A stretch of 64,000 bases of DNA from Bacteroidota bacterium (GTDB lineage: Bacteria > Bacteroidota > Bacteroidia > Chitinophagales > Chitinophagaceae): NCBI GenBank assembly GCA_018970395.1, contig JAGWWM010000010.1, positions 1 to 64,000 on the forward strand. The letters run 5' to 3'. Below the pieces are notes generated by a model, which saw nothing but the letters and a program-made list of their open reading frames with translations, was not told where the DNA came from and did not search any database. The translations under genes were made by a program, and so were the position numbers. Below, piece after piece: positions 63,884 to 64,000 of the stretch. Position 1 is the stretch's first letter. Every line of letters starts with the position of its first letter.

Positions 63884-64000
63884 GTAAAGTGTTTTAGGTT
63901 AATAACAGCATCATAAAGATATATGGTTTCAAATTACTTAAACGTTTACAAACGCTTAAATTCGCAAGTATGCGCTTATAATTTCCTCGTGAAAAATTTC

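Overview
The window looks like a chromosomal segment from a member of the Bacteroidota, most likely the Chitinophagaceae or a close relative. The signs are a SusC/SusD/SusE starch-uptake set, a secreted amylase with a type IX secretion tail, an arginine cluster built on an N-acylornithine carbamoyltransferase, a FISUMP-domain protein, DUF2480 and DUF2911 proteins, and promoters that fit the Bacteroidota pattern TTTG-N19-21-TAnnTTTG. The taxonomic call is an inference from gene content; no rRNA or tRNA gene was seen.

Layout. 1-7.1 kb (minus): a truncated repeat-rich FISUMP surface protein, the outer-membrane assembly factor bamA, and uppS. 7.1-16.3 kb (minus): a starch-utilisation locus (GH13 amylase, susC, susD, susE) closed by a clear terminator. 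16.5-19 kb (minus): a Rieske protein, hflX and an outer-membrane barrel. 19.3-23.8 kb (plus): four overlapping genes for a receiver protein, a porin-like barrel, a small phosphate-binding-like periplasmic protein and a histidine kinase, apparently one sensory operon. 23.8-31.4 kb: asnB, DUF2911, recX, an FkbM methyltransferase, a helical protein of unknown function, an esterase, and two intergenic regions that each carry a promoter plus terminator and look like small-RNA genes. 31.5-40.2 kb (minus): a complete arginine operon (GNAT, argG, argC, argD, argF', argB, argE', argH). 40.3-45.6 kb: eno, a ftsB/divIC-like gene, nth, recA, and an AbiEi/AbiEii toxin-antitoxin pair. 45.6-58.9 kb: PspC/PadR, bcp, ligA, an AAA_14/DUF4143 ATPase, gcvT, comB and a SWIM-SNF2 helicase. 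58.9-64 kb: nadA, an AT-rich gap with clustered DnaA-box-like motifs (candidate oriC), a PpiD-like foldase, DUF2480 and small proteins.

The strongest unexplained signals are regulatory. (1) Three CTAAA-N3-TTTAG palindromes lie across a near-perfect recA promoter that faces the AbiE pair. (2) Paired palindromes sit in the core promoter of the DUF4143 ATPase, and a differently sequenced pair with the same geometry lies 1.3 kb downstream in front of what looks like a gene remnant. (3) Two intergenic promoter-terminator units suggest small RNAs, one of them rich in TCCAA repeats. (4) The 490-bp nadA-ppiD gap is a candidate replication origin. (5) The RR-porin-binding protein-kinase operon looks like a ligand-sensing system without a transporter.
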